Shown here: positions 1-9,076 of the stretch, one piece after another
Numbering within the stretch: position 1 is the first letter of the stretch
How the letters are laid out: each line of letters starts with the position of its first letter
From: Lutibaculum baratangense AMV1
GTDB taxonomy: Bacteria > Pseudomonadota > Alphaproteobacteria > Rhizobiales > Tepidamorphaceae
Direction: 5' to 3'
DNA: 64,000 nucleotides
Assembly (NCBI RefSeq): GCF_000496075.1
Contig: NZ_AWXZ01000031.1
Coordinates: 1-64,000 of the forward strand
Program-made: the position numbers and the translations under genes
The notes under the pieces: generated by a model
Database searches by the model: none
What the model was told of the DNA's origin: nothing
Seen by the model: only the letters and a program-made list of their open reading frames with translations

Positions 1-30
1 CGGTGCCGCCCCACGGGGCGGCACCGTTTT
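1..30 (+). terminator. Rho-independent terminator at the left edge
   Basis: A perfect 12-bp stem (CGGTGCCGCCCC pairing with GGGGCGGCACCG, two-base loop AC) is followed by TTTT. On the plus strand it would end a gene lying off the left edge. On the minus strand it lies just past the stop of the glycosyltransferase gene, so it may act in both directions. Confidence 0.8.
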
Positions 31-36
31 CGTGCG

Positions 37-894
37 TCATCCCGCGGGATGGTGCATGAGGTGGCCATAATGGCCGGCCACCACACAGGACGGCAGCCTA
101 TCCCGTGGGTATGCGCGAAGCTCGCCGAGCTGTCGCCGATACTCTTCCTCGATGCCGCCTTGCGGCAGGATATCGCCCTCCACGATGGAGGCACGCTTGC
201 GTGCGAAAGCCTCGTAGCCACCCAACGACGAGAAGTGCCACCCGGCATCCGGGACGATGTCGACGGGCAGGCCGACGCCTGTGGAGACGCGGTTGCGCAG
301 CCTGAGCGCCAGCGCCGAGAGCGGGACTGGCAGCCGTCGGCGCTTGCTCAGCCGCGCCTTCGTCATCCGCAGGAGCTGCGGCGAGGTCAGGTGGCGGCGC
401 TCGACGAGGCGAGGTCCCAGCAGCCACCGCGCTCGCGGGTGAACGAGGTCGAGACGGAATCGATGCAGGCTCTGCTCGAAGACGACGAGACGCTCGCGGT
501 AGCGGCCGCCCGCGATCACTTCCCGCAGCGCTGAGGCGCGGACGATCTCGTCGACGTCGCAGAGGAGGACGAGGTCGCCGGGCTCGGCTTCCGCGAGCCC
601 ATCCTCGATCCGGTCGCGCTGGTAATGCTCGCGCTCCCAGCCACCACCCCGCGCGTGCTTGCCGCGCGCAGGCGGCAGGACGCTGGGAAGGTGCACCTTG
701 ATGTGGACGATCCTGTCGGCCCAGGCGGCGAAGCGCTCTTTGTGGGCCTCGAAGTGGAACGGCTTCGGCCCGCCCCGCAGCGTCTCGTTTGCCTCGACGA
801 GCACGAAGCGGTCGACGACCTCGTCCATCTCCCTCAGACGGATCTCGAGCACGTCGAACTCGTCGTTGAAGACGAAGCAGTCGAAGAGGCGCAT
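37..894 (-). CDS. Glycosyltransferase family 17-like protein (N-acetylglucosaminyltransferase fold)
   Basis: The 285-residue protein opens with MRLFDCFVFNDEFDVLEIRL and soon after has VLVEANETLRGGPKP, both typical of bacterial GT17 (beta-1,4-mannosyl-glycoprotein GlcNAc-transferase-like) proteins. A DVDEIV segment near residue 115 resembles the DxD motif that binds the metal and nucleotide-sugar. It has no signal peptide or membrane segment, so it should act in the cytoplasm, perhaps on a surface polysaccharide. It stands alone, about 100 bp downstream of soxG on the same strand and without an obvious link to it. The family call is firm; donor and acceptor are unknown. Confidence 0.8.
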   Translation of the reverse strand: MRLFDCFVFNDEFDVLEIRLREMDEVVDRFVLVEANETLRGGPKPFHFEAHKERFAAWADRIVHIKVHLPSVLPPARGKHARGGGWEREHYQRDRIEDGLAEAEPGDLVLLCDVDEIVRASALREVIAGGRYRERLVVFEQSLHRFRLDLVHPRARWLLGPRLVERRHLTSPQLLRMTKARLSKRRRLPVPLSALALRLRNRVSTGVGLPVDIVPDAGWHFSSLGGYEAFARKRASIVEGDILPQGGIEEEYRRQLGELRAYPRDRLPSCVVAGHYGHLMHHPAG

Positions 895-992
895 TGGCTG
901 ATCGCCGCCAGCTGAGACAGGGGCGCGTCAGGTAGCACGGAGCAGCAGCAGCCGGAAGCGTCGGGCGAGCGCCCGCCGACGTCACGCGCCGT

Positions 993-1601
993 CTATGCGT
1001 CCACCGCCAGCCCGAACTCAGCCGCGCTCGAAGAGAGCCAGCGCCAGAAGCTGCCGGCATAGGAGCGGAAGATCGCCACCTCGAAGACCGGTTCGTCCGC
1101 CGCGCGGTCCGCGAGCCGCCAGAGGATGACGCCGATATGGGCCGCATCCGTCACCGCCGCCGCGCCCACGGGGAAGACGTCCGGGTGAAGATCGAGATGG
1201 ATCCCCTTGGCGAAGACGTCGCGAATGCGCGGGCCGGACAGCCAAAGGACCGCATAGCCGTCTGTCTGGTCGCTCACGGAGGCCGCCTCGCCGAGCGCCG
1301 AGCGCAGCTCTCCCGCAAGCTCGTAGCCGCCGCCCTCGCGCACCGCAAACCATGCATCTGGACCGGTGGAGACGAAGGTGAGGCCATCAGCGGCGGCCCA
1401 CATCGCCCTGTCGGGCGGCGTCAGGCCGTATCGCGTCGCCGCGGCTTCCCGCGCGGCTGCGCCCCGGCCCCGGCGCGCGATGACGGTGGCGAGCGACAGA
1501 TCCGTCCGCTCGCTCACGCGAACCCCCGGCGCGGAAACCTCGCCGACCGGCATCATGAGGCCGTGGAAGGCCGGGCGGGCAGACAGGGTGACATCAGCCA
1601 T
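993..1601 (-). CDS. soxG: Sarcosine oxidase gamma subunit
   Basis: A 202-residue protein encoded last in the soxBDAG operon; its start overlaps the 3' end of soxA by 8 bp. SoxG is the small subunit of heterotetrameric sarcosine oxidase, which oxidises N-methylglycine to glycine and passes the methyl carbon to tetrahydrofolate. The segment reading LWLSGPRIRDVFAKGIHLDLHP is the typical SoxG core (it is also weakly GcvT-like), and the length fits the family. SoxG is poorly conserved in general, so position in the operon carries much of the weight of this call. Confidence 0.9.
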   Translation of the reverse strand: MADVTLSARPAFHGLMMPVGEVSAPGVRVSERTDLSLATVIARRGRGAAAREAAATRYGLTPPDRAMWAAADGLTFVSTGPDAWFAVREGGGYELAGELRSALGEAASVSDQTDGYAVLWLSGPRIRDVFAKGIHLDLHPDVFPVGAAAVTDAAHIGVILWRLADRAADEPVFEVAIFRSYAGSFWRWLSSSAAEFGLAVDA

Positions 1602-4569
1602 GATGCTTCGTCCCTTCGGGATCGTAGAAGACGGGCGAGCAGAGCTCGACCTCGGTGTCGCCGCCGCGAACGGGGTCGTAGGCGCGCATGATCTCGCCGT
1701 GGCGCTCGGGCCCCCGCTTCACGAGGGCAAGCCCTATCCAGTGCCCGAGGATCGGCGAGTGGGCGACGGAGGTGAGGTAGCCCTCGTCATTGGCGATGAC
1801 GGCTTCCGCCCCCTTCCCCAGAACATGGGCGCCGGCCCGGATGCGCTGCGAGGGGTCAACCGGCTTCACGCCGACGAGCGTCGGGCGATCCGGATCGGCG
1901 AGCCCGGGCCGCCCGGCGAGCACGCGGCCGATGAAGTCCTTCTTCGTCGACATCATGCGGCCGAGACCGAGATCGGCGGCCGTCGTCTGACCGTTCAGCT
2001 CGCCGCCCGCGACATGCCCCTTCTCGATGCGCATGACGCTGAGCGCCTCCGTGCCGTAGGGGGTTATGTCCCAGTCGCGTCCGGCTTCCATCAGCGCCTC
2101 GACCAGCGCCTCGCCGTACCGCGCCGGCACGGCGATCTCGTAGGCGAGTTCGCCGGAGAACGAGATCCGGAAGAGCCTCGTCGGCACGCCCCGCCAGGCA
2201 AACTCGGCGACACCCATGAAGGGGAACGCCTCGTTCGAGACGTCGAGTGCGTCACCAAGGAGCCGCTCGAGCACGCGGCGGGCATTGGGTCCGGCCATGG
2301 CATACTGCGACCACTGCTCGGTGACGGACACGAGCTGCACGTCGAGTTCCGGCCACAGCACCTGCCGGCAGAACTCGAGATGCATCATCACCGGCCCGGC
2401 ATTCGCCGTGGTGGTCGACATGACGTAGTGGGTTTCGCCGAACCGCGCCGTGGTGCCGTCGTCCATCACGAAGCCGTCCTCGCGCAGCATGACACCGTAG
2501 CGTGCCTTGCCGATCGCGAGCTTCGCGAAGGCGTTGATGTAGACCCTGTTCAGAAACTCCCCGGCATCGGGCCCCTGTATGTCGATCTTGCCGAGAGTCG
2601 AGACGTCGCAGATGCCGACGCTCTCGCGAACGGCCTTGACCTCCCGGTTCACCGACTGGAGCCAGTCGGTTTCGCCGGGCCGCGGGAACCACTGCGCCCT
2701 CAGCCACTGCCCGGCCTCGGTGAACACCGCCCCTTGCCGCACCGCCCAGGCATGGCCGGCCGTCAGGCGCGTCGGCTTGAAATCCTTCCCCCGGTGATGG
2801 CCCGCCAGGGCGGCGATCGCGACGGGCGTGTAGGGGGGCCGCGCGACCGTGGTGCCGACCTTCTCCATCGGCTGGCCGGTGAGAGCCGCCATGATCGCGT
2901 GACCGGTGACGGCGGAGGTCTTCCCCTGGTCGGTCGCCATGCCGAGCGTCGTGTAGCGCTTCAACAGCTCGACGGCCCTGAAGCCCTCGCGCTCGGCGAG
3001 CGCGACGTCGGAAACCGTCACGTCGTGCTGGAAGTCGACGAAGGCCTTCTCCTTCGAGGCGGCCACATGCCACAGGGGGGAGACCGCGACGTGATCGTCG
3101 TCGCAAGGCAAAGGCTCGGCCGGCGTGATCGCGAAGCCGAGCCCGGCGGCCGCGTCGGCGCCGGCCGTGGCGCCGTCACGCAGCGCGTCGGCGAGGCCGT
3201 AGCGGCCCGTCACCGAGCCGGCGACGGTGATATGCGCCGGCGGGTTCGACGGAACGAAGGCCGAGACGTCGTCCGACCAGCGGGGCTTGCCGCCGAGATG
3301 CGTGGTGACGGCGAGGTTCGGGTTGAAGCCGCCGGAGACGGCGAGGCAGTCGGTCGTGATCTCGTGCGTGCCGCCGTTCGCGTCGGCCACCGTGATCGAG
3401 GAGAGCGCCTTCGCGCCCTTCGTCGCGATCACGCTGCCGCCCTCGATCAGCCTGGTGCCGCCCTTCGCCGCACTCTCGCGCAGCGCCTCATTCGTCACGC
3501 GACGGCTGTCGATCACGGCTTCGATGGCCACTCCGGCGGACCGGAGATCGGCGACCGTGCGCCAGCCATCGTCGCTCGAGGTGAACACGGTGACCCGCCG
3601 TCCGGGGGCGACGCCGAAGCGGTTGACGTAGGTGCGCACGGCCGACGCGGTCATCACGCCCGGCCTGTCGTTCCCGCCGAAGGCGATCGGCCGCTCGATG
3701 GCGCCCGATGCGAGCACCGCCCGCCTCGCCACCACGCGCCACATGCGCTGGCGCGGCAGGTGGCGCGGCGGCACCGGCAGGTGGTCGCTCACCCGCTCGA
3801 GAAGCCCGAACTCGTTGCCGTCATAGGCGCCGAACACCGTCGTCCGCCGCATCAGGCGCACGTTGGGAAGCGAGGCGAGCTCCGCCACCGCCTGGCCGGC
3901 CCAGTCGCTCCCCGCCATGCCCGCGACCTCGCGCCGGTCGCCGAGAAGCCGGCCGCCGAAGGAGAAATCCTCGTCGGCGAGGATCACGCGCGCCCCGCTG
4001 CGACCGGCTGCGAGCGCCGCGGCGAGGCCGGCGGGCCCGGCGCCGATCACCAGCACGTCGCAATAGGCATAGGCCTTCTCGTAGTGGTCGGGGTCGGCCT
4101 CCATGCTGACGCGACCGAGGCCTGCGGCGCGGCGGATCGCCGGCTCGTAGATCTTCTCCCAGAAGGAGGCGGGCCACATGAAGGTCTTGTAGTAGAAGCC
4201 CGCGACGAAGAACGGCGACAGCAGCGAGTTGACCGCGCCGACGTCGAAGTCGAGCGACGGCCAGCGGTTCTGGCTCTGGGCGTCGAGCCCGTCATAGAGC
4301 TCGGCCACGGTCGCCTTCGTGTTCGGCTCGCGGCGCGCGCCCGTCCTCAGCTCGACGAGCGCGTTCGGCTCCTCGGGACCGGCCGTCATGATGCCGCGGG
4401 GACGGTGATACTTGAACGACCGGCCGACGAGCTTCACGCCGTTCGCGAGCAGCGCCGAGGCGAGCGTGTCGCCCTCGTGGCCGATGTAGGCCTTCCCGTC
4501 GAAGGTGAAGGCGAGTGTGCGTGAGCGCTCGACGAGGCCGCCCGCGATCCGGTTCGGCTGGCCGCTCAT
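1594..4569 (-). CDS. soxA: Sarcosine oxidase alpha subunit
   Basis: The 991-residue protein starts MSGQPNRIAGG; its ATG overlaps the soxD stop as ATGA. Domains in order are: an N-terminal SoxA/2Fe-2S-like fold (about residues 15-100, with GRSFKYHRPRGIM); a dinucleotide-binding core beginning DVLVIGAGPAGLAAALAAG near residue 170 that holds NAD; and a C-terminal GcvT-like domain (about 600-990) that binds tetrahydrofolate. SoxA supplies the folate site where the methylene group from sarcosine becomes 5,10-methylene-THF. Length, order and overlaps all match known SoxBDAG systems. The opposite strand is open over much of this gene, but only as a GC-driven shadow. Confidence 0.97.
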   Translation of the reverse strand: MSGQPNRIAGGLVERSRTLAFTFDGKAYIGHEGDTLASALLANGVKLVGRSFKYHRPRGIMTAGPEEPNALVELRTGARREPNTKATVAELYDGLDAQSQNRWPSLDFDVGAVNSLLSPFFVAGFYYKTFMWPASFWEKIYEPAIRRAAGLGRVSMEADPDHYEKAYAYCDVLVIGAGPAGLAAALAAGRSGARVILADEDFSFGGRLLGDRREVAGMAGSDWAGQAVAELASLPNVRLMRRTTVFGAYDGNEFGLLERVSDHLPVPPRHLPRQRMWRVVARRAVLASGAIERPIAFGGNDRPGVMTASAVRTYVNRFGVAPGRRVTVFTSSDDGWRTVADLRSAGVAIEAVIDSRRVTNEALRESAAKGGTRLIEGGSVIATKGAKALSSITVADANGGTHEITTDCLAVSGGFNPNLAVTTHLGGKPRWSDDVSAFVPSNPPAHITVAGSVTGRYGLADALRDGATAGADAAAGLGFAITPAEPLPCDDDHVAVSPLWHVAASKEKAFVDFQHDVTVSDVALAEREGFRAVELLKRYTTLGMATDQGKTSAVTGHAIMAALTGQPMEKVGTTVARPPYTPVAIAALAGHHRGKDFKPTRLTAGHAWAVRQGAVFTEAGQWLRAQWFPRPGETDWLQSVNREVKAVRESVGICDVSTLGKIDIQGPDAGEFLNRVYINAFAKLAIGKARYGVMLREDGFVMDDGTTARFGETHYVMSTTTANAGPVMMHLEFCRQVLWPELDVQLVSVTEQWSQYAMAGPNARRVLERLLGDALDVSNEAFPFMGVAEFAWRGVPTRLFRISFSGELAYEIAVPARYGEALVEALMEAGRDWDITPYGTEALSVMRIEKGHVAGGELNGQTTAADLGLGRMMSTKKDFIGRVLAGRPGLADPDRPTLVGVKPVDPSQRIRAGAHVLGKGAEAVIANDEGYLTSVAHSPILGHWIGLALVKRGPERHGEIMRAYDPVRGGDTEVELCSPVFYDPEGTKHHG

Positions 4570-4835
4570 CGGGTGGTCTCCGGGTTGGCGAAGGACGCGC
4601 CGTGGATCTCGTGGGTGCGCGTGTCGCGCCTGACCTTGAGCCACGAGCGGCAGCCAGAGCCGTGGTACCAGAGCTCCTCGTGGATCCCTGCCGGGTTCAC
4701 GCGGGTGTGGACGGCTTCCACGAAGGCCTCGAGCGCGTCCGGCGCTTGCGGGTCGGGGCGTCGGTAGGCGGCGTCGCCCAGATAGGTGAACTCGTGCACG
4801 TCGCGGCTTCCGCAATGGGGGCAATCGATTCGCAT
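4566..4835 (-). CDS. soxD: Sarcosine oxidase delta subunit
   Basis: An 89-residue zinc-ribbon protein. The zinc ligands are visible as C5 and C8 (in CPHCGS) and H58 and C62 (in YHGSGC), matching the known Cys-Cys-His-Cys set of SoxD. It is a structural subunit of the cytoplasmic heterotetramer. The stop overlaps the soxA start by 4 bp, so the two are probably translationally coupled. It lies 12 bp downstream of soxB. Confidence 0.96.
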   Translation of the reverse strand: MRIDCPHCGSRDVHEFTYLGDAAYRRPDPQAPDALEAFVEAVHTRVNPAGIHEELWYHGSGCRSWLKVRRDTRTHEIHGASFANPETTR

Positions 4836-4847
4836 GTTCTTGTCGCT

Positions 4848-6098
4848 TCAGTGCAGGTTGGGGCGGGCGCCGACGCCCTTTTCGTCGATGACATGGCCGG
4901 TCGCGAAGCGGTCGAGCCGGTAGGCGGTCGCCGTCTCGTGCATGCGGCCCGTCGCGATCAGGTGGGCGAAGCAGAAGCCCGAGGCGGGCGTCGCCTTGAA
5001 GCCGCCGTAGCACCAGCCGGAGTTCACGTAGAGGCCGTCGACCGGGGAATGGTCGATGATCGGCGAGCCGTCCATCGACATGTCCATGATGCCGCCCCAG
5101 GAGCGCAGCAGGCGCACGCGGCCGATCGCCGGCATCAGCGACATGCCGCCCTCGCACACGTCCTCCACCGTCGGCAGGTTGCCGCGCTGGGCGTAGGAGT
5201 TGTAGCCGTCGATGTCGCCGCCGAAGACGAGGCCGCCCTTGTCGGACTGCGAGATGTAGAAGTGGCCGGCGCCGTAGGTCACGACGGTCGGGATCATCGG
5301 CTTGATCGCCTCCGACACGAAAGCCTGAAGCACGTGGCTCTCGATCGGCAGACGGAACCCCGCCATCTCGGCGACGCGGCCCGAGTTGCCGGCGACCGCC
5401 ATGCCGATCTTGTTCGCGCGGATCGTGCCGCGGCTCGTCTCGATGCCGACGACGCGGCCGCCCTCGCGCAGGAAGCCCGTCACCTCGCAGTTCTGCACGA
5501 TGTCGACACCGCGCTCCGAGGCGGCGTGGGCATAGCCCCACACGACCGCGTCATGACGCGCCGTGCCGCCGCGTGGCTGGAAGAGCCCGCCCTTGATGGG
5601 GAAGCGCGCGTCGTCGAAGTTCAGGAACGGCACGAGCTTGCGCACGCCCTCGGGGTCGAGTAGCTCCGCGTCCGCCCCGTGCAGGCGCATCGAGTTGCCG
5701 CGCCTCGCGAAGGCGTCGCGCTGGGCGTCGGTGTGACAGAGGTTGAGGACGCCGCGCTGGCTCACCATCGCGTTGTAGTTCACGTCCTGCTCGAGCCCCT
5801 CCCAGAGCTTCATCGACAGCTCGTAGAAGGCCTCGTTGCCCGGCAACAGGTAGTTCGAGCGGATGATCGTCGTGTTGCGGCCGGCATTGCCGGAGCCGAT
5901 CCAGCCCTTCTCGATCACGGCGACATTCGTGATGCCGTGCACCTTCGCTAGGTAGTGGGCAGTCGCGAGCCCGTGGCCGCCGCCGCCGATGATGATGACG
6001 TCGTAGGAGGGTTTCGGCGCCGCGTCCCGCCAGGTGGGCTTCCAGCCCTTGTGGCGGTTCAGCGCCTGCATGAAGACTGAGAAGCCGGAATAGCGCAT
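4848..6098 (-). CDS. soxB: Sarcosine oxidase beta subunit
   Basis: A 416-residue flavoprotein, first gene of the operon. The start MRYSGFSVFMQALNRHKGW is the usual SoxB N terminus. A Rossmann motif YDVIIIGGGGHGLATAHYLA begins near residue 31 and NAGRNTTIIRSNYLLPGN follows, as in other SoxB proteins. SoxB carries the FAD that dehydrogenates sarcosine, plus covalent FMN at the interface with SoxA. Together soxBDAG degrade sarcosine, the last N-methylated step in glycine betaine breakdown. A divergent AraC-type regulator starts 86 bp away. Confidence 0.97.
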   Translation of the reverse strand: MRYSGFSVFMQALNRHKGWKPTWRDAAPKPSYDVIIIGGGGHGLATAHYLAKVHGITNVAVIEKGWIGSGNAGRNTTIIRSNYLLPGNEAFYELSMKLWEGLEQDVNYNAMVSQRGVLNLCHTDAQRDAFARRGNSMRLHGADAELLDPEGVRKLVPFLNFDDARFPIKGGLFQPRGGTARHDAVVWGYAHAASERGVDIVQNCEVTGFLREGGRVVGIETSRGTIRANKIGMAVAGNSGRVAEMAGFRLPIESHVLQAFVSEAIKPMIPTVVTYGAGHFYISQSDKGGLVFGGDIDGYNSYAQRGNLPTVEDVCEGGMSLMPAIGRVRLLRSWGGIMDMSMDGSPIIDHSPVDGLYVNSGWCYGGFKATPASGFCFAHLIATGRMHETATAYRLDRFATGHVIDEKGVGARPNLH

Positions 6099-6115
6099 GG
6101 AGGGGCCTTCTCGAA

Positions 6116-6136
6116 GCGCCCGGACCGGTCGGGCGC
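6116..6136. promoter_or_regulatory. Inverted repeat between soxB and its divergent regulator
   Basis: GCGCCCG and CGGGCGC are separated by seven bases in the 86-bp gap between the two divergent starts, 18 bp from the soxB start codon. It could be an operator for the adjacent AraC-type regulator, or an RNA hairpin in the soxB leader. No experimental motif is known to me that matches it exactly. Confidence 0.35.
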
Positions 6137-6184
6137 GTGAATTCGCTTGCGTCACGCCATGATGACCACTAGCGACATCGCCAC

Positions 6185-7186
6185 ATGACGCAGAGCGACA
6201 CTCGCATGCCGGACACCGACACCCCGATGGATGATCGGGCGAAGCGTCTCGGCTTCCTCCTGGTGCCGGGCTTCGCCACCATGTCCTATGCCTCCGCGAT
6301 CGAGCCGTTCCGCGCGGCGAACGTGCTCTCGGGGCGGGAGCTCTATCGCTGGCGGCATATCTCGCCGGCCGGAACGGACGTTCGCTCCTCGACCGGCCTC
6401 GCCTACCGGGCCGACCATCTGGCCGGTGACAGGTCCGACTACGACACGGTCTTCGTCTGCGCCGGCGGCAATCCCGCCACGTTCGACGATCGCCGCACCT
6501 TCCAGTGGCTGCGCAGCCTGGCGCGGCAGGGCGTCGCGCTCGGCGGCGTGTCGGGGGGTCCATTCATCCTCGCCCGCGCCAGCCTTCTCGACGGGTACCG
6601 CTGCACCGTGCACTGGGAGCACGTGCCGGCCTTCCGCGAAGCCTTCCCACGGCCGGAGCTGACGACGGCACTCTACGAGATCGACCGCGACCGCCTCACC
6701 TGCGCCGGCGGCGTGGCCGCGCTCGACATGATGCACGAGCTGATCGAGAGGGAGCACGGGCCTGAGCTCGCCGCCGCCGTCAGCGAGTGGTTCCTGCAGA
6801 CGCATGTGCGGGCCGGCAGCGCCAACCAGCTCATGACGCGGCACGAACGGTTCGGGCTTGCGAGCCCGCGCCTGTCGGTCGTGATCGAGGCGATGGAGGC
6901 GAATGTCGAGGACCCCCTGCCCCGCGAGGAACTGGCGGATGTCGCCGGCGTGTCTCTGCGCCAGCTCGAGCGCCTCTTCGCCCGCCACATGAAGACGAGC
7001 GTCGACACGCACTACCGCCGCCTTCGGCTCGAACGCGCCCGCGCGCTCCTGCGCCAGACGACGCTGACAGTGAGCGAGATCGCGATGGCGACCGGTTTCG
7101 TGAGCCCGAGCCACTTCTCGCGGAGCTACAAGGCGAGGTTCGGACACGCGCCGGCGCGCGAGAGGGAGAGCGCCCGGCCCGCATGA
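6185..7186 (+). CDS. GlxA/GbdR-like AraC-family transcriptional regulator
   Basis: The 333-residue protein has an N-terminal DJ-1/PfpI-like domain (about residues 15-185, with GVSGGPFILARASLL, where the catalytic Cys of the amidase family is not kept). A C-terminal AraC domain follows, with two helix-turn-helix motifs (about 240-325, including LADVAGVSLRQLERLF and ATGFVSPSHFSRSYKARFG). This architecture is shared by GbdR, which activates sarcosine oxidase and glycine betaine genes in Pseudomonas, and by other regulators of quaternary amine use. Divergence from soxBDAG supports the same role here. No clear ribosome binding site precedes this ATG, so the start is uncertain by a few codons. Confidence 0.85.
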   Translation: MTQSDTRMPDTDTPMDDRAKRLGFLLVPGFATMSYASAIEPFRAANVLSGRELYRWRHISPAGTDVRSSTGLAYRADHLAGDRSDYDTVFVCAGGNPATFDDRRTFQWLRSLARQGVALGGVSGGPFILARASLLDGYRCTVHWEHVPAFREAFPRPELTTALYEIDRDRLTCAGGVAALDMMHELIEREHGPELAAAVSEWFLQTHVRAGSANQLMTRHERFGLASPRLSVVIEAMEANVEDPLPREELADVAGVSLRQLERLFARHMKTSVDTHYRRLRLERARALLRQTTLTVSEIAMATGFVSPSHFSRSYKARFGHAPARERESARPA

Positions 7187-7291
7187 CTGACATGCGTGCC
7201 GCAGATGGGCGGCATGACGAATCTCATGTCACGAGCAGGATCGACATGTGACACTTCACCTGTCCCCCGCGTGCCTTCTGGAAGCCTGCCT

Positions 7292-9025
7292 ATGACGTCC
7301 ACCTCCCCCACCTTCGCCGAGCTCTTCACGCCGAAGCTCGTGACGGTCTTTCGCGAGGGCTACGGCCTGCGGGACATGCGAGCCGATGCCGTCTCCGGCT
7401 TGACGGTGGCGATCGTCGCCCTGCCCCTTTCGATGGCCATCGCGATCGCTTCCGGGGTTTCGCCGGACCGGGGCCTCTACACCGCCATCGTCGGCGGATT
7501 CTTCGTGTCGCTGCTGGGGGGCAGCCGCTTCCAGATCGGCGGCCCGGCGGGCGCCTTCATCGTGCTGGTCGCCGCGACCGTCGCGCAGTTCGGCGTCGAC
7601 GGGCTGATCCTCGCCACGGCGATGTCGGGCCTCATGCTGATGGCGATGGGCTTCCTGCGCCTCGGGACCTTCATCAAGTACGTTCCCTACCCCGTCACCG
7701 TCGGGTTCACCGCCGGCATCGCGGCGATCATCTTCGCGAGCCAGATCGGCACCCTGCTGGGCCTGACACTCGAGGGAGCGGAGCCCGGGCCGATCGTGCC
7801 GAAGCTGCAGGCGCTGGCGGGCGCGCTACCGACGGTCACACCGTCCGCCGTCGCCATCGCGGCGTTGACCATCGGCATCATACTCGGGCTCCGGCGCCAC
7901 CGGCCGCACTGGCCGGGGATGCTGATCGCGATCATCGTCGCCTCTTTCGTATCCACGCTCCTCGCCCTGCCGGTCGAAACGATCGGCACGAGGTTCGGCG
8001 GGATTCCGCGAGCCCTGCCCGCCCCGGCGCTGCCGGAAATCTCGCTCGCACGGATCGTCGAGCTGCTGCCGGCGGCGGTGTCCTTCGCGCTGCTCGGCAG
8101 CATCGAGAGCCTGCTCTCGGCGGTCGTCGCCGATTCCATGACGGGACGTAGGCATCGCTCCAACTGCGAGTTGGTGGCGCAAGGGGCGGCGAATCTCGCC
8201 TCTTCGATCTTCGGCGGATTCTGCGTCACCGGCACCATCGCCCGCACCGCGACGAACGTCCGCTCCGGCGCACGCGGCCCCGTCGCGGGGATGCTGCACG
8301 CTGCATTTCTCCTCCTCTTCATGATGGTGGCCGCGCCGCTCGCCGCATACATCCCGCTTTCGGCGCTCGCGGGCGTGCTGGCAGTGGTGGCGTGGAACAT
8401 GGCGGAGAAGCACGAGTTCGCTACGCTCCTGCGGGCCTCGCGCGGCGACGCGGTCGTGCTGTTGGCGACGTTCCTTTTGACGGTCTTCCGCGACCTGACG
8501 GAGGGCATCCTCGTCGGCTTCGCGCTCTCGACGCTGCTCTTCCTCCACCGCATGTCGGAGGAGGTCGAAGTCGAGAACGCGTTGCGGCAGGACGACGTGG
8601 CCGATGCGACCGACGCTTCAGGACGCGGCCGCTACGACACGGCGCTCGCCACGGACCGCGACATCGCGGTCGTCCGCATCTCGGGAGCCTTCTTCTTCGG
8701 GGCCGCCGCGAAGGTCGCGGTCGCGCTCGACCGCATCCAAGAGCATCCGAAGACCTACATACTGGACCTCTCGGGCGTGCCGCTGGTGGACTCGACGGCG
8801 GCCAGCACGGTGGCGAGCTTCGTCCGAAAAGCGCGGGGCCGTGGCGCGCAAGTCTTCGTCTCGGGAGCCCGTCCGGAGGCGCGCACCCTCTTGGACGCAC
8901 ATGGTGTGCGCCCGCCTTCCGTCACCTTCGCCACTACGACCGAGGAGGCTGTGGCTCTCGCGCAAGCCGCGGCCGAGCCCGCATCGCATCACCCAGCGCA
9001 TGGTCAGTCGGCCGCTCCGGTCTGA
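7292..9025 (+). CDS. SulP-family anion transporter with STAS domain
   Basis: A membrane protein of 577 residues from the chosen ATG (MTSTSPTFAELF); a GGAAG lies about 9 bp upstream. The SulP core spans roughly residues 35-420, with the family segments LPLSMAIAIASGVSPDRGLYT and GGPAGAFIVLVAATVAQFG. A cytoplasmic STAS domain (about 450-550) has ILDLSGVPLVDSTAAS. SulP carriers move sulfate, bicarbonate, dicarboxylates or chloride; no carbonic anhydrase gene is adjacent, so the substrate cannot be told from context. It follows the AraC regulator gene but probably has its own transcription. Confidence 0.9.
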   Translation: MTSTSPTFAELFTPKLVTVFREGYGLRDMRADAVSGLTVAIVALPLSMAIAIASGVSPDRGLYTAIVGGFFVSLLGGSRFQIGGPAGAFIVLVAATVAQFGVDGLILATAMSGLMLMAMGFLRLGTFIKYVPYPVTVGFTAGIAAIIFASQIGTLLGLTLEGAEPGPIVPKLQALAGALPTVTPSAVAIAALTIGIILGLRRHRPHWPGMLIAIIVASFVSTLLALPVETIGTRFGGIPRALPAPALPEISLARIVELLPAAVSFALLGSIESLLSAVVADSMTGRRHRSNCELVAQGAANLASSIFGGFCVTGTIARTATNVRSGARGPVAGMLHAAFLLLFMMVAAPLAAYIPLSALAGVLAVVAWNMAEKHEFATLLRASRGDAVVLLATFLLTVFRDLTEGILVGFALSTLLFLHRMSEEVEVENALRQDDVADATDASGRGRYDTALATDRDIAVVRISGAFFFGAAAKVAVALDRIQEHPKTYILDLSGVPLVDSTAASTVASFVRKARGRGAQVFVSGARPEARTLLDAHGVRPPSVTFATTTEEAVALAQAAAEPASHHPAHGQSAAPV

Positions 9026-9027
9026 TA

Positions 9028-9051
9028 TGGATCGGGGCGTGCCCCGATCCA
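9028..9051 (+). terminator. Strong hairpin after the SulP gene
   Basis: Two perfect 11-bp arms (TGGATCGGGGC and GCCCCGATCCA) lie directly after the SulP stop codon and before the next gene. No run of T follows, so it may be a terminator of the GC-rich type or a 3' RNA-stabilising hairpin. Confidence 0.55.
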
Positions 9052-9076
9052 CCCATCGGAAGGAAGCGCCGACGCG

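Noticed and set aside
1366-4524. A plus-strand open frame of over 1000 codons opposite soxA
   Set aside because: It is Arg/His/Gly/Asp-rich low-complexity translation of the antisense of a clear soxA gene; high GC leaves such frames open. The same applies to other long antisense frames, for example opposite the helicase, metE, nrdA and uvrB.
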